From the NCBI RefSeq assembly GCF_000369805.1, contig NZ_KB850224.1, positions 915,924 through 979,923 of the forward strand: 64,000 nt of DNA, written 5' to 3'. A program made the translations under genes and the position numbers. Positions 38,141-46,065 of the stretch are shown in pieces (position 1 is the first letter of the stretch; the number at the start of each line of letters is the position of its first letter). The stretch comes from Acinetobacter sp. NIPH 2100. Lineage in GTDB: Bacteria; Pseudomonadota; Gammaproteobacteria; Pseudomonadales; Moraxellaceae. The notes beneath the pieces were generated by a model, which saw only the letters and a list, made by a program, of their open reading frames with translations, ran no database searches and was not told the DNA's origin.

Positions 38141-38437
38141 TTACGCGCGTTTGAAGTCAGCGTGCATAGGTGTATTTTTAGCAGGGTGACGTTGTAACGC
38201 TTGGATTTTAACGTTTTCAACTTTGTCACCGATTTTGATTTCGATAACTTCTTCGAAGAAAGCGTTGTTTTCTAAAGCTTTAACGATTTCACGAAGCTCT
38301 AAAGTAATTGTTACAGGCTCAGCGCTACCACCATAGATGATTGCTGGAATTTGAGCAGCGTGACGAAGGCGGCGGCTCGAACCTTTCCCTTGTTGTGCTA
38401 CTTCACGTGCTTGAGCGTTTAATACGAAGTTTGCCAT
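38141..38437 (-). CDS. rplY: 50S ribosomal protein L25 (short form)
   Basis: A 98-residue L25 with only the 5S-rRNA-binding domain and no CTC extension. Seen are GKGSSRRLRHAAQIPAIIYG and the ending HPAKNTPMHADFKRA. The ATG at 38437 is best spaced from GAGG; an ATG two codons earlier is possible. Confidence 0.95.
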   Translation of the reverse strand: MANFVLNAQAREVAQQGKGSSRRLRHAAQIPAIIYGGSAEPVTITLELREIVKALENNAFFEEVIEIKIGDKVENVKIQALQRHPAKNTPMHADFKRA

Positions 38438-38463
38438 GGGCATATCCTCATTGAGTTTGAGTA

Positions 38464-38515
38464 ACTAAACTTGCGACCAGTTTAGTGATAGAAAAACCCT
38501 AGCGAGCTAGGGTTT
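38464..38515 (-). promoter_or_regulatory. Paired hairpins between prs and rplY
   Basis: On the minus strand, prs ends and AAACCCTAGC/GCTAGGGTTT (38494-38515) forms a hairpin followed by T, a likely terminator of prs. Next, ACTAAACT (38464-38471) pairs with AGTTTAGT (38479-38486), in what would be the rplY 5' leader. Confidence 0.7.
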
Positions 38516-38534
38516 AAGAAAAAAAGCTGGGCTA

Positions 38535-39488
38535 TTATAGATAACTATCGAACATTGCGCTAATAGATTCTTCGTTATTGATACGACGAATTGTTTCAGC
38601 AACCATGCTAGCAACAGAAACTTGGCGAATTTTGCCTAAGCTCAATGCTTCATCTGAAAGAGGAATGGTATCTGTAACAACCAATTCATCAATCACAGAA
38701 TTACGAAGGTTATCAATGGCTTTGCCAGATAAAACAGGGTGAGTTGCATAAGCAACAACACGGCGCGCACCAAACTGTTTCAGTGCATCCGCAGCTTTGC
38801 AAAGCGTACCTGCTGTATCTACCATGTCATCAACGATGACACAGTCACGATCATTTACATCACCAATCAAATGCATCACTTGTGATTCATTTGCTTTTTG
38901 GCGACGTTTATCGATGATAGCTAAGTCGATATCACCCATTTGTTTCGCAACAGCACGGGCACGAACAACACCACCTACGTCAGGTGAAACCACCACGAGG
39001 TTGTGATGTTGTTGTTGACGTAAGTCAGCGAGTAACGCTGGCGTACCGTAAATGTTGTCAACAGGGATATCGAAGAAACCTTGAATTTGGTCTGCGTGTA
39101 AGTCAATCATTACCACACGGTCAATTCCAACGGTTGTTAGCATGTCTGCAACAACTTTCGCTGTAATTGGTACACGAGCAGAACGTGGACGACGATCTTG
39201 GCGTGCATAACCGAAATAAGGAATGACAGCAGTGATACGACCAGCACTTGCACGACGCAAAGCATCAGCCATAACCAAGATTTCCATCAGGTTATCATTG
39301 GTAGGCGCACAGGTAGACTGGACGATAAAAACGTCTTTACCACGAACATTCTCAGTAATTTCAACTGAAATTTCACCATCAGAGAACTTGCTAACAGAAG
39401 CAGCACCTAATGGAATATGTAAATGGCTTACGACTTTTTGAGCGAAATGTGGATGAGCACTTCCACTAAAAACGACAAGATTGGGCAT
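38535..39488 (-). CDS. prs: Ribose-phosphate pyrophosphokinase
   Basis: A 317-residue class-I PRPP synthase. It has the ATP/ribose-binding start ([13 protein letters not shown]), [13 protein letters not shown], and the PRPP-binding loop [19 protein letters not shown]. Length matches E. coli Prs. It lies downstream of lolB-ispE and four tRNA-Gln genes and may be cotranscribed with them. Confidence 0.98.
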   Translation of the reverse strand: MPNLVVFSGSAHPHFAQKVVSHLHIPLGAASVSKFSDGEISVEITENVRGKDVFIVQSTCAPTNDNLMEILVMADALRRASAGRITAVIPYFGYARQDRRPRSARVPITAKVVADMLTTVGIDRVVMIDLHADQIQGFFDIPVDNIYGTPALLADLRQQQHHNLVVVSPDVGGVVRARAVAKQMGDIDLAIIDKRRQKANESQVMHLIGDVNDRDCVIVDDMVDTAGTLCKAADALKQFGARRVVAYATHPVLSGKAIDNLRNSVIDELVVTDTIPLSDEALSLGKIRQVSVASMVAETIRRINNEESISAMFDSYL

Positions 39489-39525
39489 GAAGCACCCTTG
39501 GCGGTTGGCTTATAATGAATTTGGA

Positions 39526-39600
39526 TGGCAGGGGCGGCTGGATTCGAACCAACGGATGCCGAGATCAAAACCCGGTGCCTTACCACTTGGCGACGCCCCT
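39526..39600 (-). tRNA. tRNA-Gln (UUG), copy 4 in transcription order
   Basis: 75 bases including encoded CCA. Read on the minus strand it begins AGGGGCGTCGCCAAGTGG and has anticodon loop TTTTGAT with anticodon TTG. It has a seven-pair acceptor stem and the TTCGAAT T-loop. It is the copy nearest prs. Confidence 0.96.
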
Positions 39601-39685
39601 AATGCGGCAGAACTTTAAAGGTTTTAGATGATAATGTCAATATAATTGATCAAATATCAATATAAAACAAGTCTGTCTTAATATA

Positions 39686-39760
39686 TGGCAGGGGCGGCTG
39701 GATTCGAACCAACGGATGCCGAGATCAAAACCCGGTGCCTTACCACTTGGCGACGCCCCT
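39686..39760 (-). tRNA. tRNA-Gln (UUG), copy 3 in transcription order
   Basis: Identical in sequence to its neighbours, 75 bases with encoded CCA, anticodon TTG. Confidence 0.96.
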
Positions 39761-39845
39761 AATGCGGCAGAACTTTAAAGGTTTTAGATGATAATGTCAA
39801 TATAATTGATCAAATATCAATATAAAACAAGTCTGTCTTAATATA

Positions 39846-39920
39846 TGGCAGGGGCGGCTGGATTCGAACCAACGGATGCCGAGATCAAAACCCGGTGCCT
39901 TACCACTTGGCGACGCCCCT
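39846..39920 (-). tRNA. tRNA-Gln (UUG), copy 2 in transcription order
   Basis: Identical 75-base tRNA-Gln. The spacer separating it from the copy at 39950 is only 29 bases and differs from the duplicated 85-base spacer. Confidence 0.96.
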
Positions 39921-39949
39921 AAATATTACATATATCTACAGATGAAAAT

Positions 39950-40024
39950 TGGCAGGGGCGGCTGGATTCGAACCAACGGATGCCGAGATCAAAACCCGGT
40001 GCCTTACCACTTGGCGACGCCCCT
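39950..40024 (-). tRNA. tRNA-Gln (UUG), copy 1 in transcription order
   Basis: Identical 75-base tRNA-Gln. Its 5' end (40024) overlaps the ispE stop codon TAG (40025-40023), so ispE and the tRNAs should share a transcript and be separated by RNase P cleavage at this point. Confidence 0.96.
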
Positions 40025-40856
40025 AACATGTAACTGAAAAATGTCGTAAAGGTGATTCTGCTAGACTGTTAACCAAGTAAGCTTTACAAGGCGAGTTTTG
40101 CAAAATTTGCTCTATATCCATTTCATAGGTTACTTCAATAAAAACACAAGCACCTGTACCTGTAAGCTTTGCTAGACCAAACTGATCTAAATATTGCATT
40201 GCTTCTTCTACTTCAGGGTATAACTGTCGAGCCAGAGGTTCAAAGTTATTTCCAAAATTAGAAGGTTCTAACTGATAGGCGCAAAATGTAGTGATCTTAG
40301 AATCTCTTGTCAATGTTTTTTGCGAAAAAAGCTGTTGAGTGCTGATAAAACAGTCAGGTTTTAAAATTATGAATTTTTTTTGAGCTAAGTCTATGAATGA
40401 TAAATGTTCACCGATGCCTTCGGCCCATGCATTACGACCTAAAACAAAGATCGGAACGTCTGCACCAAGCTGTACGCCATAATCGGCCAATTGCTGTTCA
40501 TTTAAGCCACATTGCCAGAGTTGATTGAGTACAATTAGTGTGGTTGCTGCATTGGATGAACCACCACCAAGACCCGCACCCATTGGAATATTTTTTTCGA
40601 TATTGATGCTGAGCCCACATGGTTTTTTTGCATGTGGGCGTAATAATTGTGCTGCACGATAGATTAAGTTCTGTTCGAGTGTGACTTCGCTTAAACCCGC
40701 AATTTGAATGGTTTCTTCTGTATGCGGTTCAAAAGTCATCCAGTCATATAAATCAATGAGTTGAAATATAGTCTGTAATTCATGATAACCATTTTCACGA
40801 CGACCTGTGATATGCAGAAACAAGTTCAATTTGGCAGGGGAAGGCACTCTAATCAT
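40023..40856 (-). CDS. ispE: 4-diphosphocytidyl-2-C-methyl-D-erythritol kinase
   Basis: A 277-residue GHMP kinase of the MEP isoprenoid pathway. It has SPAKLNLFLHITGRRENGYHEL with the catalytic-site Lys and Asn, the glycine-rich MGAGLGGGSSNAATTL ATP loop, and LTGTGACVFIEV near the end. Its stop codon runs into the first tRNA-Gln. It follows lolB by 14 bases, the conserved lolB-ispE-prs order. Confidence 0.97.
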   Translation of the reverse strand: MIRVPSPAKLNLFLHITGRRENGYHELQTIFQLIDLYDWMTFEPHTEETIQIAGLSEVTLEQNLIYRAAQLLRPHAKKPCGLSINIEKNIPMGAGLGGGSSNAATTLIVLNQLWQCGLNEQQLADYGVQLGADVPIFVLGRNAWAEGIGEHLSFIDLAQKKFIILKPDCFISTQQLFSQKTLTRDSKITTFCAYQLEPSNFGNNFEPLARQLYPEVEEAMQYLDQFGLAKLTGTGACVFIEVTYEMDIEQILQNSPCKAYLVNSLAESPLRHFSVTC

Positions 40857-40870
40857 AAAAACAATCTAAA

Positions 40871-41452
40871 TTATCGGTTTTGAATTACCATTGTAATACG
40901 GTTTTCTTTGTCATCAGCAAGTGCTTGCTTCAACAAAAGTTTATTGGGCAAGGTTTGGTCATCGTTATAGCTGAAATCAACAGTCCAGCCATCTTCAATG
41001 AGCTGTTTCAAGCGATTTTGTTCGTCTTTGCTCGCTTGTGCATTTTGCGTTGCAGGCTTGGCTTGTACCCAGTAGGCAAGGTGCATAATCGGTGCCTGCC
41101 AACCTGTCGCTTTTTCCAGTAATTCTTCAGGTGTAGCTGCCGTAATCAGACCTGTTTTCGCACTGTTTAAGGTGACTTGACCTGGTTTGCCTTCAATATG
41201 TGTTTTCCCAACCCCTAAAATTCCAGTCAGTTCAATATCAAACTGCTCTTGTTGCTGTACCCAGGTAAAAAAAGCACTGCCCGATTGCTGAGGGGTACGC
41301 ACACCAATTTTGCCCTGTAAGCTAAAATTATTTTCATCTTGGATTTGGGGTGAAGCAATCACTTTATTGGGCTGGCTTAAATGTTGGCAGCCAGTTAACA
41401 ATAGAACGCTACTGCTACATACCGCGACGCATAATTTTGAAAACAAGCGCAT
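40871..41452 (-). CDS. lolB: Outer-membrane lipoprotein LolB
   Basis: A 193-residue lipoprotein that receives lipoproteins from LolA and inserts them in the outer membrane. The lipobox LLTGC gives a lipidated Cys at about residue 22. FSLQGKIGVRTPQQSGSAFFTW and GILGVGKTHIEG match the LolB fold, and an exposed-loop leucine is expected within it. It lies between the TPR gene and ispE. Confidence 0.92.
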   Translation of the reverse strand: MRLFSKLCVAVCSSSVLLLTGCQHLSQPNKVIASPQIQDENNFSLQGKIGVRTPQQSGSAFFTWVQQQEQFDIELTGILGVGKTHIEGKPGQVTLNSAKTGLITAATPEELLEKATGWQAPIMHLAYWVQAKPATQNAQASKDEQNRLKQLIEDGWTVDFSYNDDQTLPNKLLLKQALADDKENRITMVIQNR

Positions 41453-41458
41453 GTTCTT

Positions 41459-43177
41459 TTAACTCTTTTTTACAGTGATGGGTAAGATTAAGCTATCAAG
41501 TTGTTGTAATTGTGGGGCATTGGCATGTTTTTGTTTCAATTGCTGTAACACCTCGCTAAATTGCGTGAGTGCCCCTTGCATATACAATGCTTTGGCATAA
41601 CGGATACCGATATTGACATTGCCACTAATGGAATAAGCTTGGCCTAAAACTTTAGACGCAGTATCAAAGTCATTTTGTAAAAAGGCGATATAGCCCAATG
41701 TATCTAAAATCGATGCTTGTTCAGGTGCGAAATCCAGTGCCAATTCTGCGTATTTACGCGCTTCTTTGAGACGGCGATTTTGCAGTGCCAAAGTGTAGGC
41801 ATAAGCATTCAGATAGGTCGGACTATTTGGCTCAATCGTTAAAAGTTGTTTTAAGGTTTTGTCTAATTTATCTCTATCTGTATACGGATCAAGCAATAAT
41901 ACTTCTGCATAAATCAGTTCAGGGTCATCAGGTAAACTCTTAATGGCTTCATCCAGCAAGGCCAAAGCTGCCTTTTTGTTGTCCATTTTCTTTAAAATGT
42001 CAGCCTGCGCTTGATATAAAAAACTTGCATGTTGCGGATAGTTGACCCGTTCTTGCGTTAAAAAACGTAAGCCATCATTCAACTGCCCCTGTTTCTCAAA
42101 AATCGCAATCATATTACGGCGGGAAACAATATATAAGCTGCCATCAACCAGACGATAATAGGCTTTTGCGGTTTCATAATGCTGTTTACGTTGTGCATTG
42201 ATCGCAAGGTAATAGTAAGCCTCATTTTGGTATTTTGCAGATGAACGTAATTCAACCAGATATTGTTCAGCTTTTTCATACTGCTTTAAATCGATACTGG
42301 TCAGACCTGCAATAAACAGGGCTTCTTCGGCTTTTGGGTGATCTTTAATGATATCTTCAAGTTTATCCAAAGCTTCTTGTTGCTGATTGATTTGAATGTA
42401 ATAACGCGCTTCAGCCATTCGTACATCAATATTATTTTTATTTTTCCGACTGGCTTTTTCAAACCACTTTTTAGTCTCTTCATCATCACGTAAAGCCATT
42501 AGCAGATTGGCTTTCATTAAAATAAAGCTGGTCGATTTTGAGCGTTTTCGTAATGCACGATTAATATTATTTAGTGCTTGTTCGTACAAGCCATCTTGTG
42601 CTTCTAAACCAGCAATCAGGGCTAAAATGGAAGGATTGTTCCTTTCTGCACTTGCTCGAAGTGCATTGAGCAGAATCTCACGATCTTGTGCTTGTTCAGG
42701 TGCGATTCCCGCTAAAATTTCTTCAAGATCGGCAGTCGGATCAATATTTAAAATCTTATCTAGCGTCTTGGCTGCGAGTTCATACTCATGTGTTTTTAAT
42801 GCAATATGCGACAAATAAAATAAAGCGGGAACATCTTTAGGTTCTTGTTCAACCCAATGGGTTGCAATGTCCAAAGCAGACTGTAAATCATTATATTCTA
42901 AAGCAATATCTAGAGCGCGTTGCTTAATGGTGGTCGAGTTGCTTCGAATCGCAAGTACAGTATAGTTGTGTAGCGCGGTTGCAATATCATCATAAGCAAG
43001 AGAAAATTCAGCAATCATGCTTTGTTGAAGCGCATGTTCAAAGCTGTTATCTGCATACATGTCGTGTATTGCTTGTGCAGAGACATAAGAGCTCATGCTA
43101 CCTAACAACAAGATTGTGGTAGAATACCGTCTAATCGTCTTGCCGCTAAAAAGGGTACGGCGATATAGCTGACGCAA
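41459..43177 (-). CDS. Exported tetratricopeptide-repeat protein
   Basis: A 572-residue protein with a signal peptide (RRYSTTILLLGSMSSYVS then AQA) and many TPR units through most of its length (for example ALFIAGLTSIDLKQYEKAEQ and AELALDFAPEQASILDTLGY). The only available start is TTG 43177, since a stop codon lies two codons upstream. It is probably periplasmic or, after processing, attached to the envelope. It stands six bases before lolB, as TPR genes do in several gammaproteobacteria, suggesting a role in envelope assembly; no partner is known. Confidence 0.88.
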   Translation of the reverse strand: MRQLYRRTLFSGKTIRRYSTTILLLGSMSSYVSAQAIHDMYADNSFEHALQQSMIAEFSLAYDDIATALHNYTVLAIRSNSTTIKQRALDIALEYNDLQSALDIATHWVEQEPKDVPALFYLSHIALKTHEYELAAKTLDKILNIDPTADLEEILAGIAPEQAQDREILLNALRASAERNNPSILALIAGLEAQDGLYEQALNNINRALRKRSKSTSFILMKANLLMALRDDEETKKWFEKASRKNKNNIDVRMAEARYYIQINQQQEALDKLEDIIKDHPKAEEALFIAGLTSIDLKQYEKAEQYLVELRSSAKYQNEAYYYLAINAQRKQHYETAKAYYRLVDGSLYIVSRRNMIAIFEKQGQLNDGLRFLTQERVNYPQHASFLYQAQADILKKMDNKKAALALLDEAIKSLPDDPELIYAEVLLLDPYTDRDKLDKTLKQLLTIEPNSPTYLNAYAYTLALQNRRLKEARKYAELALDFAPEQASILDTLGYIAFLQNDFDTASKVLGQAYSISGNVNIGIRYAKALYMQGALTQFSEVLQQLKQKHANAPQLQQLDSLILPITVKKS

Positions 43178-43256
43178 TTTTTATTGATCCAAAGTAATGC
43201 TTTTTATGACACCGATGTTGCACAATAACATAAATTTAGCGAAATGATGATCTGAT

Positions 43257-44540
43257 ATGTCTTTCTTTGCATTGGGCGTCAACCATCAAACAGCTTCTGT
43301 TGAACTTCGTGAACAAATCGCTTTCAATGCAGAGCGATTAGCTGCGCTATTGCTTGAACAAAACCAAGGTTCATCATTGAATGATATGGTGGTTGTGTCG
43401 ACCTGCAATCGTACCGAAGTGTATGCCATGACAGAGGATGCAGATAGCGTTCTGAATTGGCTGGCCCAAGTGAATAATATTGATGTAAAACAGTTAATTC
43501 ATCATGTTTATCGTTACGAGAACGCCCAAGCTGTTACACATTTAATGCGTGTTGCCAGTGGTTTAGACTCATTGATGTTGGGTGAGCCACAGATTTTAGG
43601 GCAAGTTAAAAGTGCATTAGCGCTCTCTAAAGATGCAGAAACTGTTTCGCCTGAATTGAATAGTGTTTTTGAATATGCATTTTATGCTGCAAAACGGGTT
43701 CGTTCTGAGACGTCTGTTGGAAGTCATGCCGTTTCAATGGGTTATGCCGTTGCACAGTTGGCATTGCAAGTTTTTAGTCGCCCTGAAAAGTTAACCGTTA
43801 TGGTGGTTGCAGCAGGTGAGATGAATAGTCTTGTTGCCAAGCATTTAGCAGAAATGGGTGTTGCCAAAATCATGATTTGTAACCGTAGTCGCGAGCGGGC
43901 AGATCTTCTTGCACATGAAATTGCACATCAAGTCGATGTAGAAATTATTCCATTTGCAGAGCTTGCACAAAATTTGCATAGAGCTGATGTTGTTTCCAGT
44001 TGTACAGGTAGTTTGCATCAAGTGATCGGATATGCTGACGTTAAAGTCGCTTTAAAGAAACGCCGTTACCAACAAATGTTATTGGTCGATTTAGCGGTTC
44101 CACGTGATATTGACCCAAAAGTTGAATCGCTGGATAACGTCTATTTGTATGGCGTTGACGATTTGCAAAGCGTCATTGATGAAAATTTAGCGCAACGTCG
44201 TCAGGCTGCGGTTGAAGCTGAAATCATGGTCAATCAATTGGCAACCCAATTGATGACGCAACAAAAAGTAAAAGAGGCGAGTGGTACGATTCAGGCTTAT
44301 CGCCAGCATAGTGAAGAAGTGAGCCAAAAAGAATTGTCGCATGCGCTTGAGTCTTTACAGCACGGAAATTCTGCTGAACAGGTACTTCAAGAGTTTGCAC
44401 ATCGTTTAACGCAAAAGCTGATGCATCCAACTTCTATTTTACTCAGAGAAGCGGCAAAAGCGGAAAATCCAGATTACTTTGAATGGCTGCAACAACATCT
44501 TCAAGATGTGTTTGAGCATGAGCGTAAGCCGAGACAGTAA
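43257..44540 (+). CDS. hemA: Glutamyl-tRNA reductase
   Basis: A 427-residue enzyme that starts C5 haem synthesis by reducing glutamyl-tRNA to glutamate-1-semialdehyde. The catalytic Cys50 is in [27 protein letters not shown], the NADPH domain ([17 protein letters not shown]) and a C-terminal helical dimerisation domain follow. It is divergent from the TPR-lolB-ispE unit, the usual arrangement. Confidence 0.97.
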   Translation: MSFFALGVNHQTASVELREQIAFNAERLAALLLEQNQGSSLNDMVVVSTCNRTEVYAMTEDADSVLNWLAQVNNIDVKQLIHHVYRYENAQAVTHLMRVASGLDSLMLGEPQILGQVKSALALSKDAETVSPELNSVFEYAFYAAKRVRSETSVGSHAVSMGYAVAQLALQVFSRPEKLTVMVVAAGEMNSLVAKHLAEMGVAKIMICNRSRERADLLAHEIAHQVDVEIIPFAELAQNLHRADVVSSCTGSLHQVIGYADVKVALKKRRYQQMLLVDLAVPRDIDPKVESLDNVYLYGVDDLQSVIDENLAQRRQAAVEAEIMVNQLATQLMTQQKVKEASGTIQAYRQHSEEVSQKELSHALESLQHGNSAEQVLQEFAHRLTQKLMHPTSILLREAAKAENPDYFEWLQQHLQDVFEHERKPRQ

Positions 44541-44724
44541 GGAGGCTTTTTAGTCGAATTTAATAATTTATTTTAATTTATAAGTAAAAATTGATTTGCC
44601 TTAGTCCGATATTAACTGAATAACTTTTTTAGAGTAAATAACGATTTATATTTTATTTGCATAGTAGATAGAATAGAAGTATTTTATGCATCTGAAAAAA
44701 ATTACTTTAAGAAAGAAGTATATA

Positions 44725-46017
44725 ATGAAATTAAAACATCAAATATTAACCCTGTCGCTAATCTCAATTTTAAATACACATCTTCATGCTGAAGATGTTG
44801 TAACAGAGAATCTTCAAGTCAAGAGTCCGTATGGTGCAGTGGTAGCTTCAATCTCAGCAGGGGCTGCAGAAGATGCTTATTTCTATATGCGAGGAGAGAG
44901 CTATATCTATGGTACATCTACCGTCATAGGAGAATTAAAAGCAACAGAATTGAATGCTGATAATATACGTATGACAGATAACAATAACAACACGCTGTTA
45001 GAAATTTCAGAGCAGAACGATGGTAAGGCTAATTTATATTTAAAAGGCTATAGTCATATAAGCGATGATTTAGTTGTTGGTGAAAAAATTATTACAAAAG
45101 ATTTGGAAGTTAACGGCACAATAAGAGGGAATCTTTCTGGCAATATTGTGAGTAATGACATCTATGTAAAGTTCTTAGAGAGTGAAAATCAGAGAACTCA
45201 GTCATTAGAAGTAACTGGGCGTTTAAATGCAAAAAATATAGATTTACAAGGAACCAATATCTCTTCTTTAGCTGATGCTACACAAGATAATCAGGCGGTT
45301 AATTTAAGACAATTGAACTCAGCATCAACTAAAAATTTAGCTGATGCGAAAATTTATACTGATAACACTGCAAAAAGTTTACGCGATGAGAATAAGGCGG
45401 AGTTTGTAAAAGTAAATAAAGCAATACAAGATGGTGATAAAGAAACTTTAGCCTTAGCAAATAAAAATACTGCAGAGATAGCGGCAACGATTCGTTTAGA
45501 CATGGAAAAAGCAGATACAACTGTTTTAAACAACTCCAAGTCATATACAGATAATGCTACAAAAACTTTGCGCGATGAAAATAAAGCAGAAACTGCTAAA
45601 GTAAATAAAGCGATGCAGGATGGTGATAAAGAAACTTTAGCACGGGCGTATAAAAATACGACTGAGACAGCCGCAACGATTCGTTCTGAAATGGAAAGAG
45701 CGAGTATCAATGTTTTAAATAATTCTAAATCTTATACTGATTTCCGTGTTGATCGCTTAAATGAAGATTTGCAATCTTTTAAAAAGGATTCTTATGCAGC
45801 CACTGCAGCAAGTCTTGCAACAGCATCTTTACCACAGCCGAGTAATGCTGGCTATAGCATGGTAAGTGCAGGTACTGGGACCTGGAAAGGTCAACAAGGA
45901 TTTGCAATTGGAATGAGTGGAATCTCTGAAGATAATAAAGTGATTTATAAGTTGGCAGGGACAGGTAATACTCAGGGTGATTTTGGTGGTTCTGCTGCTA
46001 TTGGGTATCAATGGTAA
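44725..46017 (+). CDS. Small YadA-type trimeric autotransporter adhesin
   Basis: A 430-residue protein from the ATG at 44725 (an upstream ATG has no ribosome site). Order of parts: signal peptide ending LHA; a head with ILKATE- and LEV-type repeats (TENLQVKSP, IGELKATELNADN, IITKDLEVNGTIRGNLSG); a neck-like LADATQDNQAVNLRQLNSA; a coiled-coil stalk made of two 63-residue repeats; and a C-terminal YadA anchor (GTWKGQQGFAIGMSG to AIGYQW). Three chains should form one outer-membrane barrel exposing a short stalk. It is much shorter than typical Ata-class Acinetobacter adhesins. Single gene between hemA and dnaG. Confidence 0.88.
   Translation: MKLKHQILTLSLISILNTHLHAEDVVTENLQVKSPYGAVVASISAGAAEDAYFYMRGESYIYGTSTVIGELKATELNADNIRMTDNNNNTLLEISEQNDGKANLYLKGYSHISDDLVVGEKIITKDLEVNGTIRGNLSGNIVSNDIYVKFLESENQRTQSLEVTGRLNAKNIDLQGTNISSLADATQDNQAVNLRQLNSASTKNLADAKIYTDNTAKSLRDENKAEFVKVNKAIQDGDKETLALANKNTAEIAATIRLDMEKADTTVLNNSKSYTDNATKTLRDENKAETAKVNKAMQDGDKETLARAYKNTTETAATIRSEMERASINVLNNSKSYTDFRVDRLNEDLQSFKKDSYAATAASLATASLPQPSNAGYSMVSAGTGTWKGQQGFAIGMSGISEDNKVIYKLAGTGNTQGDFGGSAAIGYQW
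45349..45726 (+). repeat. Two in-frame 189-base repeats in the adhesin stalk
   Basis: Units 45349-45537 and 45538-45726 each encode 63 residues beginning K(I/S)YTDN and containing LRDENKAE, KVNKA and DGDKETLA. A third KSYTD start follows. They vary in both codons and residues, so the duplication is not recent. Confidence 0.88.
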
Positions 46018-46035
46018 TTCAAAAGATCAGGATAT

Positions 46036-46064
46036 AAAAATCTCTCGTTGCACGAGAGATTTTT
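46036..46064. terminator. Bidirectional terminator (adhesin / dnaG)
   Basis: AAAAATCTCTCG and CGAGAGATTTTT pair around TTGCA (46048-46052), between convergent genes. Confidence 0.9.
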
Positions 46065-46065
46065 C

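Larger units (their letters stand above)
39526..39845. repeat. Tandem 160-base duplication carrying tRNA-Gln
   Basis: Units 39526-39685 and 39686-39845 are identical: a 75-base tRNA-Gln plus the same 85-base spacer. A third tRNA copy (39846-39920) follows at once. Perfect spacers, which have no structural role in the tRNA, indicate a recent duplication. Confidence 0.95.

Noticed and set aside
39526..40024. CRISPR-like array of regular repeats
   Set aside because: The repeats are 75-base tRNA-Gln genes, and two of the spacers are identical, so it is not a CRISPR array.
45354..45710. Minus-strand ORF of 118 residues in the adhesin
   Set aside because: It is the shadow of the two stalk repeats; its own repeats simply mirror them.
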